Source: Luteimonas aestuarii
GTDB lineage: Bacteria; Pseudomonadota; Gammaproteobacteria; Xanthomonadales; Xanthomonadaceae
Direction: 5' to 3'
NCBI RefSeq assembly: GCF_004357985.1
Contig: NZ_SMTF01000010.1
Coordinates: 62,001 to 126,000 of the forward strand
Length of the DNA stretch: 64,000 bases
Of the stretch, positions 51,611-61,460 are shown in pieces; within the stretch, counting starts at the first letter, position 1; each line of letters begins with the position of its first letter. The notes below the pieces were generated by a model. That model searched no databases and had not been told where the DNA came from. It was given only the letters and a program-made list of their open reading frames with translations. The position numbers and the translations under genes were made by a program.

Positions 51611-51763
51611 CCACCCCAGCCCTCCCCCGCAAGCGGGGGAGGGCGAAGGATGGGCCACGCACCGATGCGTCGCACGAACGGAACTTCGTACGCACCGACA
51701 AATGGCGCCTGCCCCGGTTCCCGTACTGCACCCTTTTCCGCTTTCGTGGGAGGGCTGGGGTGG
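51611..51763. repeat. Nested inverted-repeat element, MITE-like
   Basis: A perfect 16-base inverted repeat pairs 51611-51626 with 51748-51763. Inside the left arm lies a second hairpin GCCCTCCCCCGC paired with GCGGGGGAGGGC (51619-51644). The 153-base unit carries no gene. It resembles interspersed palindromic elements in xanthomonad intergenic spaces. It occupies most of the 262-base gap between the SDR gene and the next one. Confidence 0.75.
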
Positions 51764-51811
51764 GGGGCTGGGGCGAATCGACAGGGACCGTCGGTGCAGT
51801 GCCGAATGGAT

Positions 51812-52183
51812 TCAGGAGGACTTTTTCGCCGCTTTTTTCGCGGGCTTCTTCGCCACCGGCCTGGCGTCGGTTTCGGTCGTCGCGGCGGCGGGTTTGCGCT
51901 TGCGCCCGGTGGCGGCCTTGCCACGCGTCCTGGCCTTGGTGGCGCGATGCTTCTTCAGCATGTCCTCGGCCATGAGGATGTCTTCCGAGAGGATGCCGGC
52001 GGCCTTGGCGATGGCGATCCGCGCCTCGGCGCGGTTTTCGTCGGGATTGGCCTGCAGCAGTTCGCGGATGGCGTCGCGCAGCGCCTTTTCGGCGTTGCGC
52101 TTGAGCTTGATGTCGTTGCTTTCGCGGAACAGCGCCAGCAGGGCATCGACGACGGGTTTGATCAGGGCGGCTTCGATGGCCAT
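51812..52183 (-). CDS. Small protein with lysine/alanine-rich basic tail
   Basis: A protein of 123 residues. The first 75 form a helical domain (EAALIKPVVDALLALFRE, KALRDAIRELLQ); the rest is very basic and Ala/Lys/Pro-rich (KKHRATKARTRGKAA, ARPVAKKPAKKAAKK), like the tails of histone H1-like and nucleoid proteins. It therefore may bind DNA or RNA, but no folded DNA-binding motif is seen. The terminal KKAAKK repeats may also vary in copy number. Confidence 0.75.
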   Translation of the reverse strand: MAIEAALIKPVVDALLALFRESNDIKLKRNAEKALRDAIRELLQANPDENRAEARIAIAKAAGILSEDILMAEDMLKKHRATKARTRGKAATGRKRKPAAATTETDARPVAKKPAKKAAKKSS

Positions 52184-52251
52184 GGGTTTGCTCCGTGAGG
52201 CGGAGAGGATGGCGGATCCGCGTCGCCAGGACTGAGACGTGGCGGTACGGC

Positions 52252-53076
52252 TCAATCCGGATCGTCGGGATGGAACAACACCCCGATCCGGCCTTGTTCC
52301 ACGACCCACCCCATGGGCTTGTCCGCCGAGCGAGGGCTGGAGGTCGCCACCATCAGGGGTATCGGGGCATTGAGGCTGATGAAGACGTGGATCTCCGTCG
52401 GCTGGGGATCCAGCAAATGGGTGACCATCAGCGCGGCCATCCTCTCGCCACCACCGCCCAGGTCGATGCAACCATTGGTGAACTTCCGGTTCGAGCGCAA
52501 TGCGCTTCCCTCGGCATCGAACACGAACAGATGGTGTCCGCCCGCGGGGTAGACGTGGTGCTGCTTCGTGCCCGGCATCAGGTAGACGTGGATTTCCTCG
52601 TCCTTGGGGAACACCACGCTGTTGTAGGTGCGCGAGCATTGCAGGAAGGCCTGCGACAGTGCCGCGTTGCGCGCACGGATCATCGCCTGCGCACCGGCAT
52701 CGAACGCCGCACCTTCCGCCACGTCCACCACGCTGCTGCGCCCGGTCTGGTCGACGTCGACGATGTAGACGGGGCGGGCCGGTTGCGAGCCGTCGTGGAA
52801 GCTGACGCGCGTCCCGGTGCCGGTGGCCTCGGTGATCCATCCGCGGACCGAACGGCGCAGCCGCCGCGCGCTGCGATCGGCCTGCATCACGTCGGTGGCG
52901 ATCCAGGCGGCGCGGTCGAGTCGCTGCAGGCGGCGCCCGGTTTCCTCCGCGGCCAGTACGGCGGGCTGCAGGTCGTCGGGAATCGGGGGTGGCGTTGCGT
53001 CGCCGGCATGGACGGCCGGCATCGCCAGAAGCACGGACGCGAGTGCCGCGCAGGCGGCATGGCGGATGTTCAACAT
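52252..53076 (-). CDS. Hypothetical secreted protein
   Basis: A protein of 274 residues with a signal peptide (ending VHAGD). No family was recognised. The mature part shows RPVYIVDVDQTGRSSV, YLMPGTKQHHVYPAGGHHLFVFD and a late IHVFISLNAPIPLMVA strand, which suggests a beta-rich periplasmic domain. The HHVYPAGGHH segment clusters histidines and could bind metal. It follows the SPOR gene by 41 bases on the same strand. Function cannot be stated. Confidence 0.7.
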   Translation of the reverse strand: MLNIRHAACAALASVLLAMPAVHAGDATPPPIPDDLQPAVLAAEETGRRLQRLDRAAWIATDVMQADRSARRLRRSVRGWITEATGTGTRVSFHDGSQPARPVYIVDVDQTGRSSVVDVAEGAAFDAGAQAMIRARNAALSQAFLQCSRTYNSVVFPKDEEIHVYLMPGTKQHHVYPAGGHHLFVFDAEGSALRSNRKFTNGCIDLGGGGERMAALMVTHLLDPQPTEIHVFISLNAPIPLMVATSSPRSADKPMGWVVEQGRIGVLFHPDDPD

Positions 53077-53117
53077 GCGAGTCCCCCCATCGGATCCATC
53101 CCGGGGGAATCGTGCCT

Positions 53118-53906
53118 TCAGTTCGCCCGGATCGCCAGCGCCGGCAGGCCGCCGTTGCCAAGTTTCTGCTTGGCCTCGGCCAGTTCGGTGGCCGTGGCAT
53201 AGGGGCCCATGCGCACGCGATGGACCGTGCGGCCTTCGACATCACCGGTTTCGACGCGGGCGGTCAGGCCAAGCAGGGCGATGCGCGCCTTGAGCGCCTC
53301 GGCGTCGCCGGAGGAACTGAATGCGCCTGCCTGCAGGATGTAGCGGGTGCCGTCGGCGGCGGGCGCCGCACTGGCGGTCGTCGCGGGTGATGGCGCTGTC
53401 GTCGCGGGCGGCGTGGTGGCCGTGCCCGCTGCAGGCGCCTGCGGAGCGGGTTGCTCTGCGATCGGCGCGGGGTGCGCGGGTTCGGCGGCGTCCGGGTGCG
53501 CTGGCGCTTGCGCCTGCCGGGCCTGCTCCAGGCGCCGCCGCCGTTCGGCTTCCTCGCGCGCGGTGGCGGCGAGCTGGGCGTCGGTCATCGCGACCTCCTG
53601 CTCCGGCAACACGGTATAGAAGTCGTACTCGGGGCGTGCGGGCGCCGGCGGTGCGACGGGATCGGCCGCCTGCGAACCGGGCGGCGGCGGCAAGTCCTCG
53701 TCGATGGCGCTGATGGCGGGTTGTGCGTCGGGGTTCGGTCGCGGGCGGAAGAAGCCGTCCTCGCCGGCGGGCTTGAAGTAGCGCGGCAGCACCAGCATCG
53801 CCAGCAGCGCCAGCAGTACGCCGATCACCAGCCATGCCCATCCCGGCAATCCGCCGCTGTTGCCACCGCTGCGCCGTGCCTGGGATTTTCCGCGTCGTGC
53901 CGCCAT
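53118..53906 (-). CDS. SPOR-domain membrane protein (FtsN/DamX-like)
   Basis: A bitopic protein of 262 residues: a basic cytoplasmic end (RRGKSQARR), one membrane helix (about 23-41), a long Pro/Ala-rich periplasmic linker and a C-terminal SPOR domain (about 185-262) with YILQAGAFSSSGDAEALKAR and VHRVRMGPYATATELAEAK. SPOR domains bind denuded septal glycan, so a role in division is likely. Its ATG overlaps the argS stop (TAATG). FtsN-type proteins often sit next to argS. Confidence 0.87.
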   Translation of the reverse strand: MAARRGKSQARRSGGNSGGLPGWAWLVIGVLLALLAMLVLPRYFKPAGEDGFFRPRPNPDAQPAISAIDEDLPPPPGSQAADPVAPPAPARPEYDFYTVLPEQEVAMTDAQLAATAREEAERRRRLEQARQAQAPAHPDAAEPAHPAPIAEQPAPQAPAAGTATTPPATTAPSPATTASAAPAADGTRYILQAGAFSSSGDAEALKARIALLGLTARVETGDVEGRTVHRVRMGPYATATELAEAKQKLGNGGLPALAIRAN

Positions 53907-55606
53907 TACATCTTCTCCGGGGCGTTCACGCCCAACAATTCCAATCCATTGGCCAACACCTGCCTGACCGCCAGCGCCAGCGTAAGCCGCGCATCGCGCT
54001 CGTCCGCGTCGTCGACGAGGAACTGGTGGTCGTTGTAATACGTCTGGAACGCCTGCGCCAGTTCAAGCAGGTAGGCCGCGATGATGTGGGGTTCCAGCTG
54101 AACGCCCGCGATTGCCACGACTTCGGGATACCGCGACAGGTCGATCAGCAGGTCGCGCAGCGATGCATCCGACAGGTCGGGCACCTGCGCCAGGCCGTTC
54201 GCGCGGTCGTAGGCCAGGCCGCGTTCCACCAACTGCCGCTCCAGCCCGCAGATGCGCGCGTGCGAGAGCTGCACGTAGTACACCGGGTTGTCGAGCGACT
54301 GCGAACGCGCCAGGTCGATGTCGAAGGTGAGCTGCGAATCGGGCTTGCGCGCCACCAGGAACCAGCGCACGGCGTCGGCACCGGCTTCGTCGATCAGGTC
54401 GCGCAGGGTGAGGTAGCTGCCGGCGCGCTTGGACAGCTTCACTTCCTCGCCGCCGCGCATCACCGTGACCATCTGGTGCAGCACGTATTCGGGGTAGTCC
54501 TGCGGAATGCCGGCTTCCAGCGCCTGCAGGCCCGCCTTCACGCGGGCCAGCGAGCCGTGGTGGTCGGCGCCCAGTTCGGTGATCGCGCGCACGTAGCCGC
54601 GCTGCCACTTGCTGAGGTGGTAGGCCACGTCCGGGACGAAGTAGGTGTAGGTGCCGTCGGACTTGCGCATCACGCGGTCCTTGTCGTCACCGAAATCCGT
54701 GGTCCTGAGCCACAGCGCGCCGCCTTCCTCGTAGGTGTGGCCGTGCGCGGTCAGTTCGCGCACGGTCTCTTCCACCTTGCCGTCGGCGTACAGGGACGAT
54801 TCGAGGAAATAGACATCGAACGAGACGCCGAAGGCCGCGAGGTCCGCGTTCTGTTCGCGGCGCAGGTAAGCGACCGCGAACTGGCGGATCGCGTCGAGGT
54901 CGTCGGCATCGTCCTTCCCGGCGACCACGTGGCCTTCGATCTCGACCGACTCACCGCGCAGGTAGGCCTGCGCGACATCGGCGATGTAGTCGCCGTTGTA
55001 GGCATCGGCCGGCCAGTCGGCATCGCCGGGCTTGAGGCCCTTCGCGCGCGCCTGCGTGGAGATGGCGAGGTTGTTGATCTGCACGCCGGCGTCGTTGTAG
55101 TAGAACTCGCGCTTCACGTTCCAGCCGTTCGCAGCCAGCACGCGCGCGATGCAGTCGCCGATCACGCCGGCGCGGCCGTGGCCGACATGCAGTGGCCCGG
55201 TCGGGTTGGCCGACACGTATTCCACGCCCGCGGTGCGGCCGCCGCCGCCGTCGTTGCTGCCGTAGCAATGGCCGTGCGCGAATACCGTGGACAGCTGGCG
55301 CTGCCAGGCGGCCGGCGTGAGCCGGAAGTTGAGGAAGCCGGGGCCTGCGATCTCGACGCCCGCGATGTCGTCGTTGGCGGGCAGCGCGTCGACCAGCGCC
55401 TGCGCCAGCGCGCGCGGGTTCGACTTCGCCGGCCTGGCCAGCAGCATCGCGGCATTGGTGGAGAAGTCGCCATGCATGCGATCCTTCGGCCGTTCGACGA
55501 CGAAGTCGGGCGTGGCGAGGTCGGCGGGCAGGGTGCCTGCTTCGCGCAGGGCGGAGATGGCCTGTTCGACGTGCTGTCGGATCTGGCCGCGGAGCTGTGT
55601 TTTCAC
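53906..55606 (-). CDS. argS: Arginyl-tRNA synthetase
   Basis: A class I aminoacyl-tRNA synthetase of 566 residues. The HIGH-like motif is [16 protein letters not shown] and the KMSKS-like loop is [10 protein letters not shown]. The N-terminal Add-1 domain and the C-terminal anticodon-binding domain are complete. The start is taken as GTG at 55606 (VKTQLRGQ), which matches the usual N terminus; the longer frame upstream is Arg-rich and unlike the family. No strong ribosome site is seen. It converges in direction with radC, both on the minus strand, separated by 202 bases with no gene. Confidence 0.93.
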   Translation of the reverse strand: MKTQLRGQIRQHVEQAISALREAGTLPADLATPDFVVERPKDRMHGDFSTNAAMLLARPAKSNPRALAQALVDALPANDDIAGVEIAGPGFLNFRLTPAAWQRQLSTVFAHGHCYGSNDGGGGRTAGVEYVSANPTGPLHVGHGRAGVIGDCIARVLAANGWNVKREFYYNDAGVQINNLAISTQARAKGLKPGDADWPADAYNGDYIADVAQAYLRGESVEIEGHVVAGKDDADDLDAIRQFAVAYLRREQNADLAAFGVSFDVYFLESSLYADGKVEETVRELTAHGHTYEEGGALWLRTTDFGDDKDRVMRKSDGTYTYFVPDVAYHLSKWQRGYVRAITELGADHHGSLARVKAGLQALEAGIPQDYPEYVLHQMVTVMRGGEEVKLSKRAGSYLTLRDLIDEAGADAVRWFLVARKPDSQLTFDIDLARSQSLDNPVYYVQLSHARICGLERQLVERGLAYDRANGLAQVPDLSDASLRDLLIDLSRYPEVVAIAGVQLEPHIIAAYLLELAQAFQTYYNDHQFLVDDADERDARLTLALAVRQVLANGLELLGVNAPEKM

Positions 55607-55808
55607 GGGATTCGGGTCGCGTTTCGCAGCCGCATAGTGTACGCGAGGGTCCAGGGCCTGCCGACGCGGTCGCACCCGGAGGGCCGGTCGTGCGGGCACG
55701 CGCAGCAGTGTCATCGCGCCGTTGCGTATCGACATACGCGCCGTCGCTCTTCCTTCTGCCCGCGCCCGCACAATCGATGCGGTATACGCCAATCGCGTCG
55801 GCAGGCCC

Positions 55809-56483
55809 CTACACCCACCCCCGCGCCGCCAGCGACACCGGCGCACCGTCGCCGATCACGAAGTGGTCCAGCAGGCGCACGTCCACCAGCGACAGCGACT
55901 GCTTCAGGCGTGCGGTGACGGCGCGGTCGGCGGCGCTGGGCTCGGGATTCCCGCTGGGGTGGTTGTGGCCCACCATCACCGCGGCGGCGTTGTGCGCCAG
56001 CGCGCGGCGCACCACTTCGCGCGGGTGCACTTCGGCGCCGTCGACGGTGCCGCGGAACAGCTCTTCGAACGCGATGGCGCGGTGGCGGGTGTCGAGGAAC
56101 AGGGCGGCGAACACCTCGTGCGGCAGGCCGCGCAGGCGCTGCGCGAAATAGCGGCCAGCCGAGGCCGGGTCGGTCAACGCCTCGCCGCGTTCGAGCGCGG
56201 CGGCCAGGTGGCGCTGGCCCAGTTCCAGCGCCGCAGCCAGCACGCATGCGCGGGCAGGCCCCAGCCCCGGCAACTTCGCGAGGCTGGCCGGCGGCAGTTC
56301 CAGCAGGCGCCGCAGCGGGCCGTGCATCGCCAGCAGCTGGCGCGCGGTGGCCACCGCATCCATGCCGGGCAGGCCGGAGCCGAGGAAGATCGCCAGCAGT
56401 TCGGCATCGGACAGGCTGCCGGCGCCGCGCTGCAGCAGCTTCTCGCGGGGGCGTTCGTGGCGGGGCCAGTCTCGGATGTGCAT
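55809..56483 (-). CDS. radC: RadC-family JAMM-domain protein
   Basis: A protein of 224 residues. An N-terminal helix-hairpin-helix region ([32 protein letters not shown]) precedes the JAMM domain with the zinc motif [14 protein letters not shown]. The name RadC is historical; a repair role is not supported for most members. The start at 56483 (MHIRDW) fits the family. It is divergent from coaC with a 176-base gap. Confidence 0.9.
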   Translation of the reverse strand: MHIRDWPRHERPREKLLQRGAGSLSDAELLAIFLGSGLPGMDAVATARQLLAMHGPLRRLLELPPASLAKLPGLGPARACVLAAALELGQRHLAAALERGEALTDPASAGRYFAQRLRGLPHEVFAALFLDTRHRAIAFEELFRGTVDGAEVHPREVVRRALAHNAAAVMVGHNHPSGNPEPSAADRAVTARLKQSLSLVDVRLLDHFVIGDGAPVSLAARGWV

Positions 56484-56659
56484 GGCGGAATCCGCGTGGA
56501 CGGAAGGGAGCGCTGACGGCCGCGGACGTCCGGAGGGCGGCAGGGGAAGGGCCGCGGTGCGGACGCGATGCCGTGGCCGCCAGCGCAAGGCCATTGCACC
56601 CGGTACGCCGTGCCGCCGCCGCCGGGCGACCGCGCGCCATCGGGTAAGCTGTCGCCCGC

Positions 56660-57232
56660 ATGTCGAGTCAGACTTCCCCGACAAACGCGGCATCCGGGCG
56701 CCTGCAAGGGCGACGCATCCTGCTGTGCGTCTGCGGTGGCATCGCCGCCTACAAGGCGGCCGACTTGGTCCGGCGCTTGCGCGAGGCCGGGGCCGCGGTG
56801 CAGGTGGCGATGACCGACAACGCGCAGCGCTTCGTCGGCGCGCAGACCTTCCAGGCGCTGTCCGGCGCGCCGGTCCGCACCTCGCTGTGGGATCCGGCGG
56901 CGGAAGCCGCAATGGGCCACATCGAGCTCGCGCGCTGGGCCGACCGCATCGTGGTCGCCCCGGCTACCGCCAACACGCTGGCCAAGCTGGCCCACGGCTT
57001 CGCCGACGACCTGGTCAGTACCCTGTGCCTGGCCACCACCGTGCCACTCACCGTGTGCCCGGCGATGAACCAGCGCATGTGGCTGCATCCGGCCACGCAG
57101 GCCAACCTGGCCCTGTTGCGCGAACGCGGCGCGCAGGTGATCGGTCCGGAGGATGGCCCACTGGCCGAGGGCGAATCCGGCCCCGGACGCCTCAGCGAGC
57201 CGGCCGACATCGTCGCGGCGCTGCCGGCGTGA
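56660..57232 (+). CDS. coaC: Phosphopantothenoylcysteine decarboxylase, separate CoaC
   Basis: A flavoprotein of 190 residues, the decarboxylase half of coenzyme A synthesis. It shows [15 protein letters not shown], the [16 protein letters not shown] segment and the substrate motif PAMNQRMW. In most gammaproteobacteria this domain is fused to CoaB. Here the frame ends in TGA at 57230-57232, just after the domain, and CoaB starts in another frame at the overlapping GTG. The domain itself is intact. Either a real split gene or a one-base sequence error would explain this. Confidence 0.9.
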   Translation: MSSQTSPTNAASGRLQGRRILLCVCGGIAAYKAADLVRRLREAGAAVQVAMTDNAQRFVGAQTFQALSGAPVRTSLWDPAAEAAMGHIELARWADRIVVAPATANTLAKLAHGFADDLVSTLCLATTVPLTVCPAMNQRMWLHPATQANLALLRERGAQVIGPEDGPLAEGESGPGRLSEPADIVAALPA

Positions 57233-57882
57233 GCGCCTCGCTCGGCGGCAAGCGCGTGCTGGTCAGCGCCGGCCCGACCTACGAAGACATCGACCCGGTG
57301 CGCTTCATCGGCAACCGCAGCAGCGGGAAGATGGGGTTCGCCGTGGCTGCCGCCGCTGCCGGGGCAGGTGCGGACGTCGTGCTGGTGGCAGGCCCCGTGC
57401 AGTTGCCCACGCCCGATGGCGTGCGACGCATCGACGTGCGTTCGGCCGCGCAACTGCGCGAGGCGGTGCTGGGCGCATTGCCGGCCGACGTTTACATCGG
57501 CACTGCCGCGGTGGCCGACTACACCCCGCGTCAGATGGCGCCGGGCAAGATCAAGAAGACCGGCGAGACCCTGGTGCTGGAGCTGGTGCGCACCGCCGAC
57601 GTGCTGGCGGAAGTGGCCGCGCATCCGCGGCGCCCCGCGCTGGTGGTGGGCTTCGCCGCCGAGACCGACGACGTCGAGCGCTACGCGCGCGGCAAGCTGG
57701 CCGCCAAGAAGCTGGACCTGATCGCGGCCAATCGCGTCGGCGTGGCTGGCAGCGGTTTCGAGAGCGAAGACAACGCGCTCACCGTGTACTGGCAGGATGG
57801 CGAACGCAGCCTTGGACCAGCACCGAAGACCGAGCTGGCGCGCCAGCTCATCCAACTCATCCTCGAAAAGACCCCGGCATGA
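57229..57882 (+). CDS. coaB: Phosphopantothenate-cysteine ligase, separate CoaB
   Basis: A protein of 217 residues that is the CoaB half. It begins with [20 protein letters not shown] and [11 protein letters not shown], the CTP-binding start of this domain, and continues with AAVADYTP and the KIKK loop and FAAETDD. The start is a GTG overlapping the CoaC stop (GTGA), which would couple translation. The frame is open upstream of the GTG, so a single-base shift would fuse the two. Its stop overlaps the dut start (ATGA). Confidence 0.9.
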   Translation: MSASLGGKRVLVSAGPTYEDIDPVRFIGNRSSGKMGFAVAAAAAGAGADVVLVAGPVQLPTPDGVRRIDVRSAAQLREAVLGALPADVYIGTAAVADYTPRQMAPGKIKKTGETLVLELVRTADVLAEVAAHPRRPALVVGFAAETDDVERYARGKLAAKKLDLIAANRVGVAGSGFESEDNALTVYWQDGERSLGPAPKTELARQLIQLILEKTPA

Positions 57883-58337
57883 CCCACGCCCTGCAGGTGA
57901 AGCTGCTCGACCCCCGCCTCGGCAGCGACTGGCCGCTGCCCGCGCACGCCACCGAAGGCAGCGCCGGCATGGACCTGCGCGCGGCGCTGGACGAAACACT
58001 GGTGCTGCCGCCGGGCGATGCCGCGCTGGTGCCGTCCGGCATGGCGATCCACATCGCCGATCCGGGGCTGTGCGCCGTGGTGCTGCCGCGCTCCGGGCTG
58101 GGCCACAAACACGGCATCGTGCTGGGCAACGGTACCGGGCTGATCGACGCCGACTACCAGGGCCCGCTGCTGGTCAGTGTCTGGAATCGCGGCCGGGAGG
58201 CGTTTTCCATCGAGCCGGGTGACCGGATTGCGCAGCTGGTCATCCTTCCGGTGGTACGCGCGACCCTGCAAGTCGTGGATACTTTCACCGACAGCGCACG
58301 AGGGGCCGGCGGCTTCGGCCACACCGGCGTGCGCTGA
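57879..58337 (+). CDS. dut: dUTP diphosphatase
   Basis: A trimeric dUTPase of 152 residues that keeps uracil out of DNA and supplies dUMP. The five motifs are present: [41 protein letters not shown] and the C-terminal GGFGHTG arm. The start overlaps coaB by four bases. The coa-dut-phosphomannomutase order is common in pseudomonads and xanthomonads. Confidence 0.95.
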   Translation: MTHALQVKLLDPRLGSDWPLPAHATEGSAGMDLRAALDETLVLPPGDAALVPSGMAIHIADPGLCAVVLPRSGLGHKHGIVLGNGTGLIDADYQGPLLVSVWNRGREAFSIEPGDRIAQLVILPVVRATLQVVDTFTDSARGAGGFGHTGVR

Positions 58338-58352
58338 CAGGGGAGTCTATCG

Positions 58353-60680
58353 ATGTCCGAGAAAGAACCGCACAAGGCGCGCCAGCTGGCGGCACAGCTG
58401 CGTCCACTCCTGCCCTTCATCGCGGCAGCCCTCGCCCTGTGCGCGGTCTGGCTGGCGTGGAACGGCTGGAAGCAGATGCAGGACGACACCCGTCGCACCG
58501 GCGTCACCATCGCCCGTGATGCCACCGTGCAACTCACCGCCAGTACGCTGGGCGGCGAGGTGAAGCGGCTGGAAGAGAGGTTGGGCGCCGCCGGCCTGCA
58601 GGCGGCCCTGGAGGCCGGCGACTTCGATGCCGCCAGCACGATGCTGGGGACCGACTGGCCGCACATGGAGCGGGCCGAAGTGTTGGCCCCCGACCTGCGC
58701 CAGGCTTACGCCGGGCTGCCCGGGGCGGGGTTCGGCCGCCTGGCGGCCATGGAAGCGGCGCTGTCCGAGGACAAGGCCGTGGTCTGGATCATCCGTGACG
58801 GCGACACGCCCGCCGTCGCGCTGGCGGCGCCGGCACGCGTGGACGGGCGCACGCTGGGCGTGGCCTACGTGCGCCTGCCGCTGTCGCGCGCCACCTTCGC
58901 GCTGGAAAACGCCCCGATGGATGCCAGCACCTACGTCGCACTGCGCCACGGCAGCGTGACCCTGCTCGAGCGCGGCGACGTGGAGCAGAGCGAAGCCGCC
59001 GAGCGCATGGCCGTACCCGTGCCGGGTACCAACCTGCGTGTCGCCGCCGCCGTACCGCATGTCGGCCGCGCCCCGTTCGGCCTGACCGGTATCCCGCTGT
59101 TCGCGGTTTCGTTGTTGTTGCTGTTCATCGCCTATCTCACCTGGCGCTGGCTGCCGACGCGCCTGGTCGTGGGCGAGGCCGAGGAAGAGGGCCCGGCACC
59201 CACGCTCGCCGAAGCACTGACCCTGCCAGCCGAAGACAACGCAATGACCGCCGAAGCCGTCGCCGCCAAGGCCCGTGAAGCCGACGCGCGCCCGGCACCG
59301 GTCGCCATCGACAAGGGCATCTTCCGCGCCTACGACATCCGCGGCGTGGTCGGGCAGTCGCTCGACATCGGCGTGGCCGAGCTGATCGGCCTGTCGATCG
59401 GTTCGCTGATGCACGAGAAGGACCTGGCCGACATCGTCGTCGGCCGCGACGGCCGCCTGTCCGGGCCGGACATGGTCGCCGGCCTGGTGCAGGGCCTGCG
59501 CAAGGCCGGCCGCAACGTCATCGACATCGGCATGGTGCCCACGCCGGTGGCGTACTTCGGCGCCTACCACCTGCGCACCGGTTGCTGCATCTCGGTGACC
59601 GGCAGCCACAACCCGCCGGACTACAACGGATTCAAGATCGTGATCGGCGGCGAGACGCTTTCAGGCGATGCCATCACCGACCTGTATGCGCGCATCGCCG
59701 ACGACCGCCTGCACATCGCGCCCTCGCCCGGCGGGCACAGCGAGCGCGACATCGCCGGCGACTACGTCAACCGCATCGCCGACGACGTGCAGCTCGCGCG
59801 CCCGCTCAAGGTGGTGGTGGATGCCGGCAACGGCGTGGCCGGCGAAATCGGCCCGCGCGTGCTGGAGGCCATCGGTGCCGAAGTCATCCAGCTGTTCTGC
59901 GAGATCGACGGCACCTTCCCCAACCACCATCCCGACCCGAGCGAGCCGCACAACCTCGAGGACCTGATCGGCACCGTGCAGCGCTTCGATGCCGACCTCG
60001 GCATCGCCTTCGACGGCGATGGCGATCGCCTCGGCGTGGTGACGAAGGACGGCCAGAACATCTTCCCCGACCGACTGCTGATGCTGTTCGCCGCCGACGT
60101 GCTGGACCGCAACCCGGGCGCGGTGATCCTGTTCGACGTGAAGTGCACCGGCCGTTTGCCAGGCCACATCCTGCGCAACGGTGGCAGCCCGCTGATGTGG
60201 AAGACCGGGCACTCGCTGATCAAGGCGAAGATGCGCGAAGTGGAAGCCGAGCTGGCCGGCGAGATGAGCGGCCACTTCTTCTTCGCCGAACGCTGGTACG
60301 GCTTCGACGACGGCATCTATGCCGCCGCGCGCCTGCTCGAGATCCTGGCGATGGATCCGGAGTCGCCCAGCGACGCGCTCAATGCCTTGCCCGCCGGCGT
60401 GTCCACGCCCGAGATCAAGGTGGCGGCGCCGAACGGCGACCCGCACAGCTTCGTCGAACGCTTCCGCAAGCAGGCGCACTTCGAAGGCGCGCGCGCGTCC
60501 ACCATCGATGGCCTGCGCGTGGACTGGAACGACGGCTGGGGCCTGGTGCGCGCGTCCAACACCACCCCGGTGCTGGTGCTGCGCTTCGATGCCGACAGCG
60601 ACCAAGCGCTCAAGCGCATCCAGGACGACTTCCGCGCGCAATTGCTGGCGCTCGACCCGGAACTGCCGCTGGCGTTTTGA
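58353..60680 (+). CDS. Membrane-anchored phosphomannomutase/phosphoglucomutase
   Basis: A fused protein of 775 residues. The N-terminal part (about 1-300) has a membrane helix near 20-38, an extracytoplasmic region and a second helix near 246-268, then a short linker. The catalytic part is an AlgC/XanA-type hexose mutase: YDIRGVVGQSL, the phosphoserine loop VTGSHNPPDYNG, the metal loop FDGDGDRLG and EMSGHFFFAERW. It would supply mannose-1-P and glucose-1-P for surface polysaccharides. Such long forms occur in pseudomonads and xanthomonads. AGGGGAGT precedes the ATG. Confidence 0.9.
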   Translation: MSEKEPHKARQLAAQLRPLLPFIAAALALCAVWLAWNGWKQMQDDTRRTGVTIARDATVQLTASTLGGEVKRLEERLGAAGLQAALEAGDFDAASTMLGTDWPHMERAEVLAPDLRQAYAGLPGAGFGRLAAMEAALSEDKAVVWIIRDGDTPAVALAAPARVDGRTLGVAYVRLPLSRATFALENAPMDASTYVALRHGSVTLLERGDVEQSEAAERMAVPVPGTNLRVAAAVPHVGRAPFGLTGIPLFAVSLLLLFIAYLTWRWLPTRLVVGEAEEEGPAPTLAEALTLPAEDNAMTAEAVAAKAREADARPAPVAIDKGIFRAYDIRGVVGQSLDIGVAELIGLSIGSLMHEKDLADIVVGRDGRLSGPDMVAGLVQGLRKAGRNVIDIGMVPTPVAYFGAYHLRTGCCISVTGSHNPPDYNGFKIVIGGETLSGDAITDLYARIADDRLHIAPSPGGHSERDIAGDYVNRIADDVQLARPLKVVVDAGNGVAGEIGPRVLEAIGAEVIQLFCEIDGTFPNHHPDPSEPHNLEDLIGTVQRFDADLGIAFDGDGDRLGVVTKDGQNIFPDRLLMLFAADVLDRNPGAVILFDVKCTGRLPGHILRNGGSPLMWKTGHSLIKAKMREVEAELAGEMSGHFFFAERWYGFDDGIYAAARLLEILAMDPESPSDALNALPAGVSTPEIKVAAPNGDPHSFVERFRKQAHFEGARASTIDGLRVDWNDGWGLVRASNTTPVLVLRFDADSDQALKRIQDDFRAQLLALDPELPLAF

Positions 60681-60708
60681 GCCAGCGCCGGCCAGGCGAT
60701 GCCCGTGC

Positions 60709-60731
60709 GTACCCGCGACAATCGCGGGTAC
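60709..60731. repeat. Perfect inverted repeat after the mutase gene
   Basis: GTACCCGCGA paired with TCGCGGGTAC around a CAA loop lies 28 bases past the stop. It has no T tail, so it may stabilise the transcript end or terminate weakly. Confidence 0.55.
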
Positions 60732-60759
60732 GACGGCTGCGGCAGCAACGGGTATCGGC

Positions 60760-61410
60760 ATGAACCGCGTCGCGGCACGGCTTGGAATCGAGCTGCACCA
60801 CGTGCAGTTCCTGCGCCGTCCAGCCGACCACGCTCCGGCAGTACCCTTGCCAGGCGGCGTGCGGCTGGCGGAGTGGGGCGTGGACGATACCGCGCGCATC
60901 TGCACCGACGCACACGTCCACGGGCAAATGCGTTCCGAGGCGCGCATGCGTGCCCGCTTCACGCATGGCCTGCGCTACCTCGTGCTGGAACACGATGGCG
61001 ACGTGGTTGCATGGTGCTGGGTGGCGGCCGGGGTTCCGCGCTACATCGACGAACTCTGCCGGCAGGTCGACATGGCCCCCGGCCAGGCCTGGGTCCGCGA
61101 TGCGTTCGTCGCACCTGCGCAGCGCGGACGCAGGCTGCTCACGGCCATGCTCGACGCCATTTCCACGCACCTCGGTGGCGGCATCGAGTATTTCTCCGAC
61201 GTCGAGGCAAGCAACCAGGCCTCGCTGCGTGCGCATCTCGCGGCCGGATTCGTTGCTTGCGCGGCCGTGCGTTCCGCAGCGGGAACACATTGGCGCCTGC
61301 GCCCGGTGCCTCCGGCTTCACTGCCATCGGTGGATGCGAGCAGGCCGACGCAGCGTCTGCTGTGGCTGGACGCGCGTGAGCGCGAACGGCATCGGAAATT
61401 GATTGCATGA
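60760..61410 (+). CDS. GNAT-family acetyltransferase
   Basis: A protein of 216 residues with the GNAT fold: a strand-helix N-terminal part, RYLVLEHDGDVVAWCWV, and the acetyl-CoA loop region VRDAFVAPAQRGRRLLTAML with the R/Q-x-x-G-x-G/A pattern. The end is less typical and Arg-rich. Substrate unknown. The start at 60760 has no strong ribosome site; a longer frame overlaps the mutase gene and was rejected. Confidence 0.75.
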   Translation: MNRVAARLGIELHHVQFLRRPADHAPAVPLPGGVRLAEWGVDDTARICTDAHVHGQMRSEARMRARFTHGLRYLVLEHDGDVVAWCWVAAGVPRYIDELCRQVDMAPGQAWVRDAFVAPAQRGRRLLTAMLDAISTHLGGGIEYFSDVEASNQASLRAHLAAGFVACAAVRSAAGTHWRLRPVPPASLPSVDASRPTQRLLWLDARERERHRKLIA

Positions 61411-61460
61411 GGCGGCGACCCGTGCCGCGAAGCACTGGAAGCGAATCAACGCGAAATCAG

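Noticed and set aside
55607..55846. Upstream extension of argS to an ATG further right
   Set aside because: The extra residues are Arg/Pro-rich and unlike the ArgS N terminus, which begins naturally at the GTG codon.
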